Shown here: in pieces, positions 1-16,758 of the stretch
Layout: every line of letters starts with the position of its first letter
Position numbering within the stretch: position 1 is the stretch's first letter
Source of the DNA: Cricetomys ansorgei
Taxonomy: Eukaryota > Chordata > Mammalia > Rodentia > Nesomyidae
DNA length: 64,000 bases
Reading direction: 5' to 3'
Assembly (NCBI GenBank): GCA_026225945.1
Contig: JAMJFZ010003163.1
Location: 19,838,501-19,902,500, forward strand
The notes under the pieces: generated by a model
Told to the model about the DNA's origin: nothing
The model's database searches: none
The model's input: the letters and a program-made list of their open reading frames with translations, nothing else
Program-made: the position numbers and the translations under genes

Positions 1-679
1 GATGTTAAATCTGGGTACAGTGGGTAGAGAACAGAAGCAGAGCGGACATCGCCAAGTTCACCGCAGATGGTCAAGTACACCGACCCACAGGCTTTCTGAG
101 CTTTGTATCACTACGAGGAGGGGCGGAAAGGAATGGCTTGCTTTCTTTCCTTAGAGGGACAAGGGCTGCTGTGGTCATTTTCTGCCTGTAATGTTATGAG
201 AGGTTTTCTGGAAGGATCCTAGTTCAGGACACGGCCTTTGATGGCGCAGTTTCTGGTGTCACGTGCAGCTAGCCCTACTCCATGCTTAAGGTGCAGAATG
301 CTAGTGTCTCTACAACAGATGCGTTGTCAGATAGCAAGCATTGGGCTTGGCTGGAGCAGCAGCTCTTAGAAAAGCACCTTGGAGCCTAGGGGGCCACTCT
401 GGCAACAAGGACTTACTTGGCTGTGGTCCCTGATGTTTTCCTGCACCCGAACAATGCCCAGGATAGGGGAGGTGCTGAATATTTGCCATTCCAGGCCTGA
501 GAAGGCTTTCTTGAACTCCTTTCCCAGGTGTGGCCATATTCCAGTGTCCTTTGCATCTTTCTGGACTCTTCTCTGCATTCTTCAGGTTTACATGGTGACC
601 TCCACTGTGCCGTGAGCACCAGGGGGCAATCCCGATGCTTGCCAAACTGCCAGGCATTTACAAAGTGCTTAATAGTTTA
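1..679. other. intergenic sequence, nothing recognised
   Basis: I see no gene, RNA or clear repeat here. Short open frames on both strands in 310-657 overlap each other and have no recognisable protein features. Confidence 0.5.
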
Positions 680-1053
680 CTAATTGTCTCAGTCTGTTTC
701 CTGTTGCTATAGCAGAATTCCAGAGGCTAGTTATTTTACAAAGAAAAAGGGTTTATCTTGACTAGTGGCTATGTGGGCTTGGAAGGTGCCCACATCTGCC
801 TGGGTGTCAAAGGAGGAACTTGTGTAGAAAGGGGAAGAGAGGTCAGGAAGCAAGAGAAAGCTAAGGAAGCCACACTATTTTATTACATATATTTTTTTAA
901 TGATACCTGCTCTTGGGTAGCTAACTCATTCTGGAGGGGACTGCGTCCATCCCCTCGTGTGGACAAATTCCCCAATACTCAAACGCTTCTCAAAGGTCTT
1001 GGCACCCTCAGGACCTCATTGGGACTATTATGGGTACTAAGGTCAACGTGAGT
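680..1053 (+). repeat. MaLR-type LTR remnant (MST/MLT-like)
   Basis: It opens with the MaLR-like phrase GTTTCCTGTTGCTATAGCAG, followed by an ATTTTACAAAGAAAAAGGGTTTAT-type segment. Later there are matches to the usual interior (ACTCATTCTGG, then GGACCTCATTGGGACTATTATGG). It is diverged and probably truncated. The family name is from memory of the consensus. Confidence 0.5.
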
Positions 1054-1134
1054 ATATTGAGGAAGGGGTTGTGCATGCTACCACGAGGTGAAAAGGACAA
1101 ATTTGTAGAGTCAGTTCTCCTTTCGCCTTTCTGT

Positions 1135-1211
1135 GTGTTCTGGGGCTTGAATTCAGGTGGCCAGAATTACACAACAAATGCCTTTAGCCACTGAGCCACC
1201 TCCCTAGCCAA
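1135..1211 (-). repeat. B2/B3 SINE fragment
   Basis: The reverse complement reads as the tRNA-derived head of a B2/B3 element; on plus it ends with ...CACTGAGCCACCTCCCTAGCC. Only the head survives. Confidence 0.6.
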
Positions 1212-1899
1212 ACCCTGACTATAAAGAGTTCTCTGCCATTTACTCAAAAGCTTCAGACAGGTTTTAGAAAAGCACTAGCTCCCCGGGGCCTCAGTTTCTC
1301 CATCTGCTGTGAGGAATGGCTCTTCTATGTGCCCCATGCCCTCCAGCTGAGCCCAGGATGACCTCCACAGAAGGCCTGGTCTCAAGAGTCCTGGCTCTTT
1401 TTTGAAGGACTCCCGGGAGAACTTGTCTTCTTCAGGAAGCCAAGGTGCTGTCTGATTCCTCCCGAGGGGGCCCCCGCGCCACGGTGTCAGGCGAGCTATC
1501 TTGGCGAGGAACTGCAGGAGTCCCGTAGGAGTGAGAAGCACTTAACTCCCTCTGCCACCGGTTGTCTAGAAGTGGGAAGGAGACTACACACTCAGCTGGC
1601 CGAAAAATACACCCTGGAAACTAGAGCGTTGGAATGAGACCTTCGAGTTTTAAGTGCTGGCAAGACATTCACATTTGTTAGCCAGTCTACAGGAGCCAAG
1701 CGAAACACTCAGTACAGAGAAACGAGTGGCTGGAGTCTCCAGGCTGTGGCTGGTTCCCCGGGCACTTTTGTTGGAGCTCTGCACACTTGGCTTGTTCCAA
1801 TGGTGGAATCTGCTGGAAGACTCTCAATGCTCCTCCCATGTGGGCTTCTCTTCTCAGGACCTCCTAGAGCCTCTCCTGGGCTACTGTGACAGACAACTG

Positions 1900-2665
1900 G
1901 TAATTGTGCCCAGGACCTTATTTAGAAATAGGGTCTTTACAGATATAATCAATGAAGTCTAGCTACTTCAGGTTACAGATGTAATCAAGATGAGGTCTGG
2001 CTCCTTCAGCACGGCAGACCCCCTCATGTGAGAAGCAGACACGAGGAGAGGACAAGGTGTGAAGAGATTCAAAGGCTTGCTTCGTAGAAGTTGTTGAAGC
2101 AGACGTTGGAAGCCATGTCTAGAAGCCCAGAAGTGCCCAGGCTTTCTGGCGACAGCAGAAGCTGAAACAGGCACAGAGTGAATTCTCCCCCAGAGAGGGT
2201 TAGGGTTAGGGCCAACATGATTTCAGACTTCGTGTCTCCAGCACTGCAAGACAGCCAGGTCTTCTCTGTTTCACCTACTGCCAGTCTCAGGTGGGCAAGC
2301 TCTGGGAGGACGTAGCTTGCCATCCCTGAAACACTTTGATGGTGCTCTACTGAGAGGCAGGGCCCGAAGAGAAGACGGGTGCTCTGCAATGAGGTCTTTG
2401 TCTCTAGAGTGGGCTGTTGGAGGATGTCTGTCACATCTGCTTCTGCAATGGCTGCCAACCTGCCCACTGTGGCCACACAGTCTTAGACTTCCAGCTTTGG
2501 GAACCACAAACTAAATGAGCGTGAAAAACCTCCAGTCTTACTGCGTCTCACTCTTTTGGCGGAGATCAAGTGTCAGTGTTGTACTGTGAGGGCTTGCCTC
2601 ATACCCGACCTTTAAACATGTCAGTTTCAGATACTCTGTTGTAGCAACAGAAAACAGATCAAGAC
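1900..2665 (+). repeat. MLT1-like MaLR LTR pieces
   Basis: TTTAGAAATAGGGTCTTTAC followed by TGTAATCAAGATGAGGTC matches the MLT1 interior. A later stretch (CTTAGACTTCCAGC near 2482 and TCTGTTGTAGCAACAGAAAA near 2636) matches the 3' end. The middle is diverged or interrupted. Confidence 0.5.
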
Positions 2666-3457
2666 GGACACCCATCCTGCCGACACCTCAGGCCCTGTCG
2701 CCTCCCCATCACACATCATAGACAAGGGACCCGATCTCCCTCTCAGAATCCCCACACTTCCTAAATCTGAAAGACTCCTCTAAGCGCATCCTGATTTCCA
2801 GAAACGTTCACATCTAGCTTTGTGCGAACGGGGAAGTGTGGACCGCGGTGATTGTTTTTACACAGAGCGGAGACTCAGCAGCTGCTCATGCCTGCAGACG
2901 TGTTCTCCTCCCAGTGACAGCAACTTGTGATGACTGGATGGCTCGCAGCCTGAAAACACAGAAAGAGAAGAGCGTGCGAGTAGGTAAAACCCCACACACT
3001 TCTAGCTAGCTGGGAGGACCGTTTCCTATGGAATTTATTTCTAAATCTTAGTAAGGTCTTTGTGAGTGGGTAATAACTATCACATGCAAAAAGCATCCCT
3101 GAACCCAGAAGGAAGATGCTGGAACTTGGGGGGGAGGAGAAGGGGTCTGCCTGAGTAGTCCTGACTCATCTGGACCCCTTCAAGAGTGAACCGCCACACC
3201 CAGCTGAATCTCTACTCTTTCTGTCTCCAGTGTGAGTCACATTCGATTAGGAAGTTTCTTCCCCAGACAGGTGTTTAGAGAACAGATCACCGCTTGCCTG
3301 TGGGTCCAAGGAGGGTCATCCCCAGACATGGGAGCAAATAGGAGAAGCGAGTGTCAGACAAGGTCACTGACTTCAGGATGTAACTCAGAGCCTGAGGTCT
3401 GGCCGAGGAGAGAGAGGTAAGCAGGTTCCTAAGGGAAGAGGTGGGACAGAGTTCAGC
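2666..3457. other. intergenic sequence, nothing recognised
   Basis: This is mostly unique sequence with no gene. No repeat is confidently identified. Confidence 0.45.
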
Positions 3458-3660
3458 CATTAAGACCACAATCTGTGTGCTCTGGGAGCCAGGAACTCTG
3501 GGTTCAAATCCTTATTGCTTAGCCAATGTGTGTCCTTAGGCATTAAACACAATCTCTCTTCGTCTCAGTCCCCCTTATCCATCATACACTTATCATGTGG
3601 GTGTTACAGAGATCAAAAGAGTTAATTCAAGTACAGCATCTAGCGTGGTGACACTTGGTG
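3458..3660 (+). repeat. MIR SINE
   Basis: The pattern is typical of MIR: GACCACAATCTG...GGGTTCAAATCC...TGTGTCCTTAGGCA...TCTCTTCGTCTCAG, then GATCAAAAGAGTTAATTCAA. Confidence 0.65.
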
Positions 3661-3963
3661 TTACTGGACACATCTTACAGAACCGAGGTGACTTACTGTC
3701 AAGGGTGCTGACAAGTCACTTCCAAGATCAACGGCATTACAACAGCTACCACAGCCACAATGGGTAGGCTGTGTGTCCCGTCTCATTAGGTGCCTGTGGC
3801 TGGTGGGGTTTGGCTGATCCAGGGTGGGCTTGGCTAGGGAAGGCTCTCCTCCAAGGATCTTTTTCCTTTCTAGGCCAGCTGGCGCGGTGACAACTAAGGC
3901 GTGAGATCACAAGTGGAAACATGTCGTGCACTGAGGCCCAGGCTTGGAATCAGCACACCACAG

Positions 3964-3988
3964 CATCTATCTATCTATCTATCTATCT
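3964..3988 (+). repeat. (ATCT)n microsatellite
   Basis: About six perfect tetranucleotide units. Confidence 0.9.
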
Positions 3989-4286
3989 GGCCAAAGGGAG
4001 CTCCTTGGTGAAACCAATGGGCAAGCAGCGAAGGGAAGGGGCAGAGAGCAAGAGAACTTGGGCTGACTACCATGGTGACTCTCTTAAGCTTTAGGAAGGG
4101 CTGTGCTGAGAATCCAGGTGAGGTTCTGTGTTCTGACTTGAGTCTTGAAGGTGACCTTGGCTTCTGCTCCCAGATTAGAAGTGTTGTTAAATCTAAGAAA
4201 GTCAGGCCCTGGACCTTAGACACACTTCTATCCAGTCAAACAAGTTCCTGGCTGGTCACTCTTAGTTCTGGCGATTAGTTCCTGGA

Positions 4287-4397
4287 TGGATAGGGTGGTG
4301 CATACCTGAGAGCCTAGCATTCGGGAGGCCAATGCACAAATGTCGTCAGTTTGAGACCAGCCCGGGCTACAATGCAAGACCTTATTTCAGAAAAAAA
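4287..4397 (+). repeat. B1 SINE (diverged)
   Basis: 7SL-derived pattern: GGTGGTGCATACCTGAGAGCC...CATTCGGGAGGC...GTTTGAGACCAGCCCGGGCTAC, with an A-rich tail. Confidence 0.75.
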
Positions 4398-4492
4398 CCA
4401 CCAGGGAGAGAAGAGCCACTGAAGAGACAGTTGCTGTGTTAGAATCTTATCTCCTGGAGTCCTCAGACAACCTTCCCATTGGAGCACTGATT

Positions 4493-4552
4493 TTTCTTTT
4501 CCAGTGCAAGCCAGGCAAGTACTCCACTACTGAGTCACCAGCCCAGCCCCAC
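4493..4552 (-). repeat. ID/B4 SINE fragment
   Basis: The reverse complement gives the ID-type tRNA-Ala head; on plus it reads CAAGTACTCCACTACTGAGTC then CAGCCCAGCCCC. Confidence 0.5.
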
Positions 4553-5166
4553 TGAGGAGCTGTTCCTAAAGGACTTTTCCCAGCATGCCTTCTGAGGACT
4601 TTCTGCTGTTAGGCTATGGTAAACCCCACACTGAGTACAGTGACTAAAGATGCTTAGAAATGGCAGGATTCGGGAGGGATGTTATCTTAGTTACCCAAGA
4701 GCTGGGCCCAATTACCAATGGGGGAGGGGTCTTAAAGGGACAGCGCAGCTTGCTGTGTAATTAAGCTTTCCCACTCACAGTTTTTGTTTCCTCTTTCACG
4801 TTCGTGTGTTTAAGGAGAAATCCTCTTGACAACAGAATGCTGTTAAAACCCTCCCAGTGGAAGCAGCCTGGGCAAGGAGAACCCGCACAGGGTGGCGGCA
4901 CTGGGAGCCCAGCTGAGGGTCCCCTTCTCCTAAGCAGAGGCTAGAAAAGTCTGCCTAATGAATGAGTGACCGCCTGCAAGAGAATCTGGGGACCTGTAAC
5001 ATCTCCCTGTGCCTCAGTCATCATTCTGTCCAAACCAGTTCTAACTGCCAGCCCCTTATTCTAAGGGGTCAGCTAAAAATCAGACAGAAAACCTTTTTCT
5101 TTCTCCCCTGAGTGGGGTAGGGAGACTTTGTTGATGATCTTACAACTTTTGTTTTATTTGCTTTTT

Positions 5167-5276
5167 TCCCTCCCAACAGGGTCTCCCTATGTAACACAGG
5201 AATAACTTGTAACTAGTGATTCTCCTCTCTCAGTCTCCCAAGTTCTGGGATTGTAGGCATGCCCTAATGCTTTAAA
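5167..5276 (-). repeat. B1 SINE
   Basis: Reverse-strand B1: GGGTCTCCCTATGTAACACAGG ... TCAGTCTCCCAAGTTCTGGG ... GTAGGCATGCC. A second B1 in the same orientation follows directly. Confidence 0.7.
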
Positions 5277-5289
5277 ACTGTTTATCTTT

Positions 5290-5390
5290 TAAATAGGGTC
5301 TCACTCAGTAGCTGGCCTGGAACTTACAGTGATCCTCTTGTCTCTGCCTTCTGAGTGTTCACAGGGGCATGCACTACTATGCCTGGCCCT
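5290..5390 (-). repeat. B1 SINE (second of a tandem pair)
   Basis: Reverse-strand B1: AGGGTCTCACTCAGTAGCTGGCC ... TCTGCCTTCTGAGTGTTC ... TATGCCTGGCCC. Confidence 0.75.
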
Positions 5391-6121
5391 CGAACTTTTT
5401 TGAGCTAACAACCACACTTACAGATGTGACCTGGGGCACACATGTGTGCACACTGACACAGCTGGGACCAGAGCTTCAGGAGATAGTGTCACATCCAAGC
5501 AGAATGCTGTCGGGGTCTGTGGCGCCTGATGTCAGCCTGCCCCAAATCACAACCCAGGTTGAGAAACCCTGGTCACTTCAAATGTGTGTGGTACCTCATA
5601 AGAAAGTAGGGGTGAGGTCTCAATAAAACCTTCCCAGACCCACAGACTTCACCCGTGTCTATAGTCAGTGGCAGCGGTATAGATGGAAATGAAGAAAGGA
5701 TGCGGCTGAGCAACACAGCGGTGTGTGTGCAGGCTGTTTGATTCGGGGCATGTGATTGGCTTGAAACCTTCAGCAGTTTTCCAATTTCTCCTGTGAAGGA
5801 TTACAAGACCACTGGGGAGAACTGAATCTTGTGTTTCCCATTCCTTTGGAAATAAAACCACTGAAGGTTTAAAAAATGGACTCAGCTAAATTATTGAATA
5901 AATACCCAGAGATGCCCCAATAGCAGCAGATTGTGATGGTGGCAGGAATCTGAAGGGCAGCAATGGTACATGATGACTGTCCAGCCTTGTACAGTGCAAG
6001 GTGGGGAAATCAAGCCACTCATCAGACCAATACCGAAGAATGCCCAGGCAGGATCTTAAACTAGGGGCACCTCCAGTTCTCCTGGTATTTCAGTTATTGC
6101 TTTTTTTCCTTTTATCTAACT

Positions 6122-6304
6122 TAAAAATACATTTATTTTTATTCTGTGTGCATTGGTATTTTGCCTTCATGTAAGCTTGTACGTTACTCCTAGAACTGGG
6201 GTTACAAACAGCAGTGAGCTGCCATGTAGGGGCTGGGAATTGAAAACAGGTCCTCTGGAAGAGCAGCCAGTGCTCTTAACAGCTAAGCCATCTCTCTAGC
6301 CCCA
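6122..6304 (-). repeat. B3/B2 SINE
   Basis: Reverse-strand element: TTTATTTTTATTCTGTGTGC...GTCCTCTGGAAGAGCAGCC...GCCATCTCTCTAGCCCC. It is the last clear SINE before the repeat-poor Sall1 block. Confidence 0.8.
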
Positions 6305-8750
6305 AGTCGCTGCTTTTTACACTTCAGTTTTGTCATCTGTCAAATGGATTTTGGGGACTCACACACAAGAAGCATGTGGAGGTGCTCTAAGTTTGGGATG
6401 CAGAAGCAGACCTGCAGGCCAGTCAGGTCAGTCTTCCTTTTCCTGTTGTGAGTATAAGGAATTGGGTGGCTGCAATTAGAATCTCACCCGTGTTCACAGC
6501 GGGCATCTAGGCCCCTACCAAAGGAAGCCATGATCGCATTCCGTGACTCCAGTCCCTTGTCTATGTCCCGACAGTCTGTGCTGTGTCAGGACTTAGCTGT
6601 GCTTCATGAGGCTGGTGAGGTCCACTCCGCATCTGACAGAGGAGAGACTTGTGTGTGGCTTCCAACTTTGTGATGTGTGCATCTTCAAAAGCCCTCCACA
6701 AAAACCTATGTAAAAGTCTGATCCTGGAATTGTCCCCTTTGTGGACAGTGGAAGGCCCCACACAGAAGAGCGCCTGTTCCTGGAGGTGTTTATAATGGCC
6801 CTTCACATTCAGCACCTCCGTGTCCTGATTCACAGAGTGCCCGGCCAAGCTGACACATAGTCCGTGAGTCTTTATTCAACTTGAGCTCAGATGGTTGCAG
6901 AAACCCAGGAGAAGCCAAATCATATGTTTAAACAGTTGAGAGGAAACCAGACTCAGCAAGGATCTAGGGCTAGGGATTTAGCCGGGGTGAATTTTCCTTC
7001 TCTGGGATTTCCTGTCCCTTTTCTGGATGTTTCTCTATCTACACCATGTTCCTTGGCATTTGGTTTAGAGACCATCAGCTCCGCGGTGAAAGAAAGCCTT
7101 ACATAGCCTTGGACTGGGCTGTTAAAATATCAACCACTGCTGAATTGTGTGGATCCAAAGCTAGGCTTAGAGACATAAGCTCCCAGCCTCTGTCAATCTC
7201 ATTTTACAGCGGAAAACGACCAAACTTTAAGACTAAGCTTAAAGGTGCTTCCACTTAGGGGGTAAGCCACAGGGACTGTTTGGGGGAGACAAAAAGAGAT
7301 AGATCCTTAAGGAATGTGAAATAAGTGAACCCAAAAGAAAGCCTTCTGCAGTGTTCCTGGGCTGCAACTGAAAATTTAACCATTTTTTAAAATGTGAATT
7401 ATCTGGCATTCTCAATTGCTCAGGATGGGGGCTGCAAGGAAGGGACAATGGGTTAGGATTAGATATTTACTCAGTGTTAAAAATTCCAGGAAGCTTGTGT
7501 TGATTTGGGCTTGCATTCTGTTACCCTTTAGCTCAAATCTAAATCTTTATCTTCCTATTACAATTGAGAGGACATTTTTTCTACGTAGTCATTTTTACAG
7601 TTGTAATTTTTATCCCTTTCATCGAGTAGAGCTGGTTAGATTGGCAGCTCTTAGCACTAAGATGAAAATATTGGGCGGTCCCAGTGGGTCCTGTTTTGTT
7701 TATTCTAACAGTGCAGTCTTTGATCTAAACATATTTCCTGGGGTCTGGACTAGATGACCTAATTCCTGTCTTATCCTTTTCCACGTTTCTGTGCATCTCA
7801 GATTGCTGCTCTACCGAGGGGACGAGGGGGCGCTTTGAAATCCACTTTACTTCCCCCCCCCCACTCTGTTACCCTCTCTGACATTTGTTTCATTTGGGGG
7901 TGGAGTGTGTACCTCCCAGCAAAGAACCCATGGCTTTGTTTTTCTAACAGGACTGCTAAGTTTTAACAGAGTGGGAGCTCCTTCCCTTTTTATTTTTTTC
8001 TTTTATACTTCTCTTCCTTGACATTCACAACATGCCAAAAACAATAAGCAAATAACCTACTGCTAGAAGTCCATGTTAACTGCAAATCATTTCGGACTTT
8101 CTGTTTGAACACTTTTAAAAAGCAAGGATATAACTTAAGAATGTTGTTGCCTCCTCCCCTTGCCCTAACAGCCGGTTATAAATCTGAACTGGGAAAAACC
8201 AAAGCCCCAAACTAGCTTCCGTTGATCTCCATTTGATCTGCGAGGCCCTTCCTTCATCTCCTAGCCCACCTCCTCACAGAAACCGCCCGCCCCCCAGCCC
8301 CCCACTCCACTGGAGGACCTTCACGTCGCTTCCACCAGCAAGGGCGATAACTTCTTTCCCTCCCCAGGTCAATCAACTGCTTTTCCAAGGCTGTTTTCCA
8401 GGAAGGGAGGCCCTTATTGGGGGAGGGGAGGAAGTAGGGCTGGGAAAGGAGTCCAGGGAATCATAAAAGGAATAAGGGGGAAAAAAACGCTGACATTCGG
8501 GGGTTAAACAACAGAAACATGTCCTAAACTTGGTAAATTTGGAGCCACTGGCACCGCTGAACTTATGTTTATCTTTACAATTCTCATTAAAAAAAAAAAA
8601 GTCATCAAAGTTGAGTATTTATAGTTCAAAAATTTTGTGAATTTAACTCTCCTTTCAGTCTGCAGCGAACCTTCTTAGTTCAGCCAACCTGGTTCCAAAT
8701 CCTCAGGTCGTCCCTCAAGTTCCAAAAGGGAAGAAGAGGCTCAGTGACAG
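6305..8750. other. intergenic sequence, no gene seen
   Basis: A short MIR-like scrap (CATCTGTCAAATGG near 6338) follows the B3 SINE. The remainder is unique, AT-rich in 7300-8700, with a C-run near 7852. No coding exon or RNA gene is recognisable. The AT-rich part 8030-8700 looks like constrained non-coding DNA but cannot be proven so from one sequence. Confidence 0.5.
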
Positions 8751-9750
8751 AGTAGGAGAGAAGAGGTGGGCAAGGCGTGCTCGCATCTTCTGCCGGGAAC
8801 CCACCCACTTGCTGTACGAATGTCAATCTATTTCTCTGCGGCTGGGCTCAGCCCAGGCCAAGCGGTTTATCTCCGGACTGTGGGCGCTTTCTGGGTTTGG
8901 AATGGACGTAGAGAGGTAGTGATCGATACATCAGAATGATAGTCGATCGATACACAGATAGGTCGGGACAAAAGGCGGGAGGAGGGGCGTAGAGACACTG
9001 GGGTGGGGGTGGGCGATCTTATCATGGGAGCCTAGGGCGGCCTCCGAAAATGTGGCTGAACTCAAAGCTACTTTAACTGGAAGAGAGGTTCGAGAGATAG
9101 GAGAAAAGCACCCACCCCGGACCCCTCGCTGGAACGGCTTGGATCCCCCCGGGCAGCGTGCTGCCAGCCGGACCTGGGGACCTCGTGGGAAGCGGCCACC
9201 CGGAGCGCGGGCCCAGCTGCCGCACGCGGAGGCCAGGGGACCAGGGGGCGGTGGCAGAGTCGCTGGAACTGCCTGGTCCCTCGCGGTGGCCGCAGCCCGA
9301 GATCGCCCCGACGTCTCTGGACTGCGTGCGGGGGACCTGGAGCACGGCGCGCGGCCCCTCCTGGGACCTACAAGGAGACCTTCGCCTCTCTTGGGGACCA
9401 GATGCGCATCTGGTCCCTTCACCCGCTGCTCACTCCGGAGAAAAAAAGTCTCAGGCAGTGAGGCGGGAAAGGGCCTGGAGGGGAACCGGAACCAAGGCAT
9501 TCTCACACTGTACCCCAACTCTGCCTGCTCCCTCTGCATTGGTGGCCCCATACATCAGGCCAGAGTACGGCTGGCTTTCCCGAATTCGCTGCTGGACGCT
9601 GTGGCTGAGTTGGCGCTTAAAGCACCCCCGTGGCTCTCTGGGCTTTGGAGTCTAGGGACAAATCTTGGGGAGGCCCCGCCTAGGAATGGCACAGGCCTGA
9701 TGGCAGCTTCTGCCGGGTATCTGCCCGGGCTCTTCAGCCACACCTGAACA
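8750..9750. promoter_or_regulatory. orphan CpG island downstream of Sall1
   Basis: A GC- and CpG-dense kilobase lies about 1-2 kb beyond the likely Sall1 3' end, with the densest part at 9080-9440. It contains open frames on both strands (plus 9052-9747, minus 8931-9551), none resembling a known protein. An orphan island in this position may be a promoter for a non-coding RNA or a Polycomb-marked regulatory element. Confidence 0.6.
8921..8954 (+). promoter_or_regulatory. paired GATCGATACA motif
   Basis: The ten-base word GATCGATACA occurs at 8921-8930 and again at 8945-8954. Each copy carries the palindrome ATCGAT, the core recognised by CUT-class (CUX/ONECUT) homeodomain factors. It lies at the edge of the downstream CpG island. 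Confidence 0.35.
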
Positions 9751-10719
9751 GTCAGGTTCAATGAGAGTCATCACCTCCCTGAGACAAAGAGTTCACTGAC
9801 CCTGTGTAGACAACTTCTACCTGAAATTGTGCACAGAAGTAAAAGATGCCCTCAGAACAAAAGACAGAAAGGAAGAAGACTCAGGTGAACTTGGATGATG
9901 AAATGTTTCAAGTTGCCCCTACAGATATCTGTATAATATAGACTTTTTGCCTTTAAATATGCATGTGCTTTTACATGCCTAAAAGACTAATTAAATAAAG
10001 AACACGTTGACCTCCTAGGTTGAGGCCCAGTTTCTGAATCAGATTATACAACCCTGCTGCACATCGGTTTCTCCAGCAAGGCAGATCACAGCTGCCTGCA
10101 AAAAACTGTACTCTTTAAGTCTACAGATCCTGCCTGAGGGAACTTACCTGTCAGGGTGAGGTCTCTAATCACAACTTAGTTTCGCCCCCTCTTTTGCGAG
10201 GTGGAGTGGGAGAAAAGTGGAAGCTAATATATATTCCCAAACAAGAAATGGATATTGGGGAAATCTCTAAAACAAGCAAACGAAAAAACAAACAACAAAC
10301 CAGGAAAGAAAAACCAAAACCAAAAACCAAACCAAACCAAAATGGAGGTGCATGCAAGCCCGTTTCTGTTATGTCTTTTACAGTTTCTTATTTAGAGGAG
10401 ATAACTCGCTCACACACACACTTTACAGCTACCTGGGGAAATGTTAAACCACCTTTAGAGAAATGCACTCTAAAACACAGACACAGTATGTTGTTTATCT
10501 GTTGCAAAAAAATGTATTTGATTACTTGAGTAAAATTACAGTATCTCTGTTGTTAGTAAGTATTAAATGTTAAAGAAATTGGAACTCCCCCTTTCAACTT
10601 TCCAAGAAAGTGCATGTAACAGTCCATTTTTTTTTCTTCCATACCTAATACAAAATAAACCAACACTATACCTGCTCTCGATCAAGAAGCATATGCTCTT
10701 GTAAGGAACATATATACAT
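9751..10719. other. sequence just beyond Sall1 3' end
   Basis: This stretch is unique sequence with an A-rich simple tract at 10264-10342 (CAAAC/CCAAA-like units). It may hold the last part of a long Sall1 3' UTR. No other gene is recognised. Confidence 0.5.
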
Positions 10720-11237
10720 TTTAATGAAAGTGATATTTCTTATCGTATATACAAGAGCATCTACATTTCTCCACTGAAGGTTGTTCAAGATGCTATCGTT
10801 AGCAGCATTGTGAAATTCCAGCACACTTTTTTTTTTTTTAATGTGAATATACCCTACAAGGCAAAAATGCTACGTCTGTTTCAACTACCAAAACACTTGT
10901 GGTTTTTTTTTTTCCTCTAAAGAATTCTGCGTGCTTATTACTGTACAGAAACTTATTAACATTGAAGACAACTCAAGTAAAAAGAACAATACAAATAAGC
11001 AGTTCAAAACGGAAATGGTTAACTCTATAAAACAACAAAAAAGCAGGTTGAAGTTTAGAATCAAAATGAAAACAAAACCAAAAACAAACAAACAAAACAA
11101 AACAAAAAAAACCCCAAACCTTTCAAATGTTCAGCCTGTACTTCAAGTCCTTCCCTTAAATCTGTTTGGAAAGATTAGACAATGTGTTTGCTGATAAAAT
11201 TTTCCAGCAGGATCAAAGTGTACATTTATATACAGAC

Positions 11238-11243
11238 TTTATT
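11238..11243 (-). terminator. candidate Sall1 poly(A) signal AATAAA
   Basis: This is the only canonical AATAAA on the minus strand that I found between the stop codon and about 10.0 kb. It lies about 485 bases after the stop. Two ATTAAA variants farther on (10837-10842, 10720-10725) are alternatives. Confidence 0.5.
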
Positions 11244-11561
11244 AGAGATCTAACGCATCACGGAGGCATTGCATCAACACCGGATTCATATTAAACTGGA
11301 TATAGAAAATAAGTTAATGCCAGATTAAGACCGCCTAGCAGGGCAACTTGCAATTGCCATAAATGTTATAGCAAGCTTACAGCGCTCTAGTCCATTAGTA
11401 TGTAGTCCAAAATACAGAAGACCAAAGTTAATGCTTGCATTCTGTTTGCAAAGCAAAGTTATAGCACTAATAAATAAGCTTTCTTAGAACTCTAGAAGTT
11501 GAACAACGTACAAAAGAATGTCTTCTTTATGTAGTTCACAGTCCCAGGGGCCAGAAGGTAA

Positions 11562-11619
11562 GGGGCTGGGGCTGGGGCTGGGGCTGGGGCAGGGGCAGGG
11601 GCAGGGGCAGGGGCAGGAT

Positions 11620-11681
<62 letters not shown>
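11562..11681 (+). repeat. hexamer tandem repeat in Sall1 3' UTR
   Basis: Twenty six-base units are arranged in blocks on the plus strand: GGGGCT x4, GGGGCA x5, one GGATCA, GGAGCA x10. On the transcribed strand the units are C-rich. The array ends 46 bases after the Sall1 stop codon, so it should be in the mRNA. It produces long Ala-Pro and Gln-Glu shadow reading frames that are not genes. The block order suggests step-wise point change and expansion. Confidence 0.95.
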
Positions 11682-11686
<5 letters not shown>

Positions 11687-11727
11687 CAACCTCGGGCGGC
11701 ATTCTGAGTGGAAACACTCTGGCAGAT

Positions 11728-16758
<5,031 letters not shown>

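Larger units (their letters stand above)
10720..11727 (-). other. Sall1 3' untranslated region (approximate)
   Basis: This is the region after the stop codon on the minus strand. It begins with a hexamer tandem repeat and continues as AT-rich sequence with A-rich simple runs on the plus strand (11067-11113). Candidate poly(A) signals are AATAAA at 11238-11243, and ATTAAA at 10837-10842 and 10720-10725. Human SALL1 has roughly 1 kb of 3' UTR, which would favour one of the distal signals. Confidence 0.6.

Noticed and set aside
2198..2211. GGGTTAGGGTTAGGG-like telomeric word
   Set aside because: Only two to three units, too short to be an interstitial telomere array.
9052..9747. 231-codon plus-strand frame and a 206-codon minus-strand frame in the same place
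   Set aside because: Both follow from high GC content in the CpG island. Neither shows a domain, signal or splice pattern.
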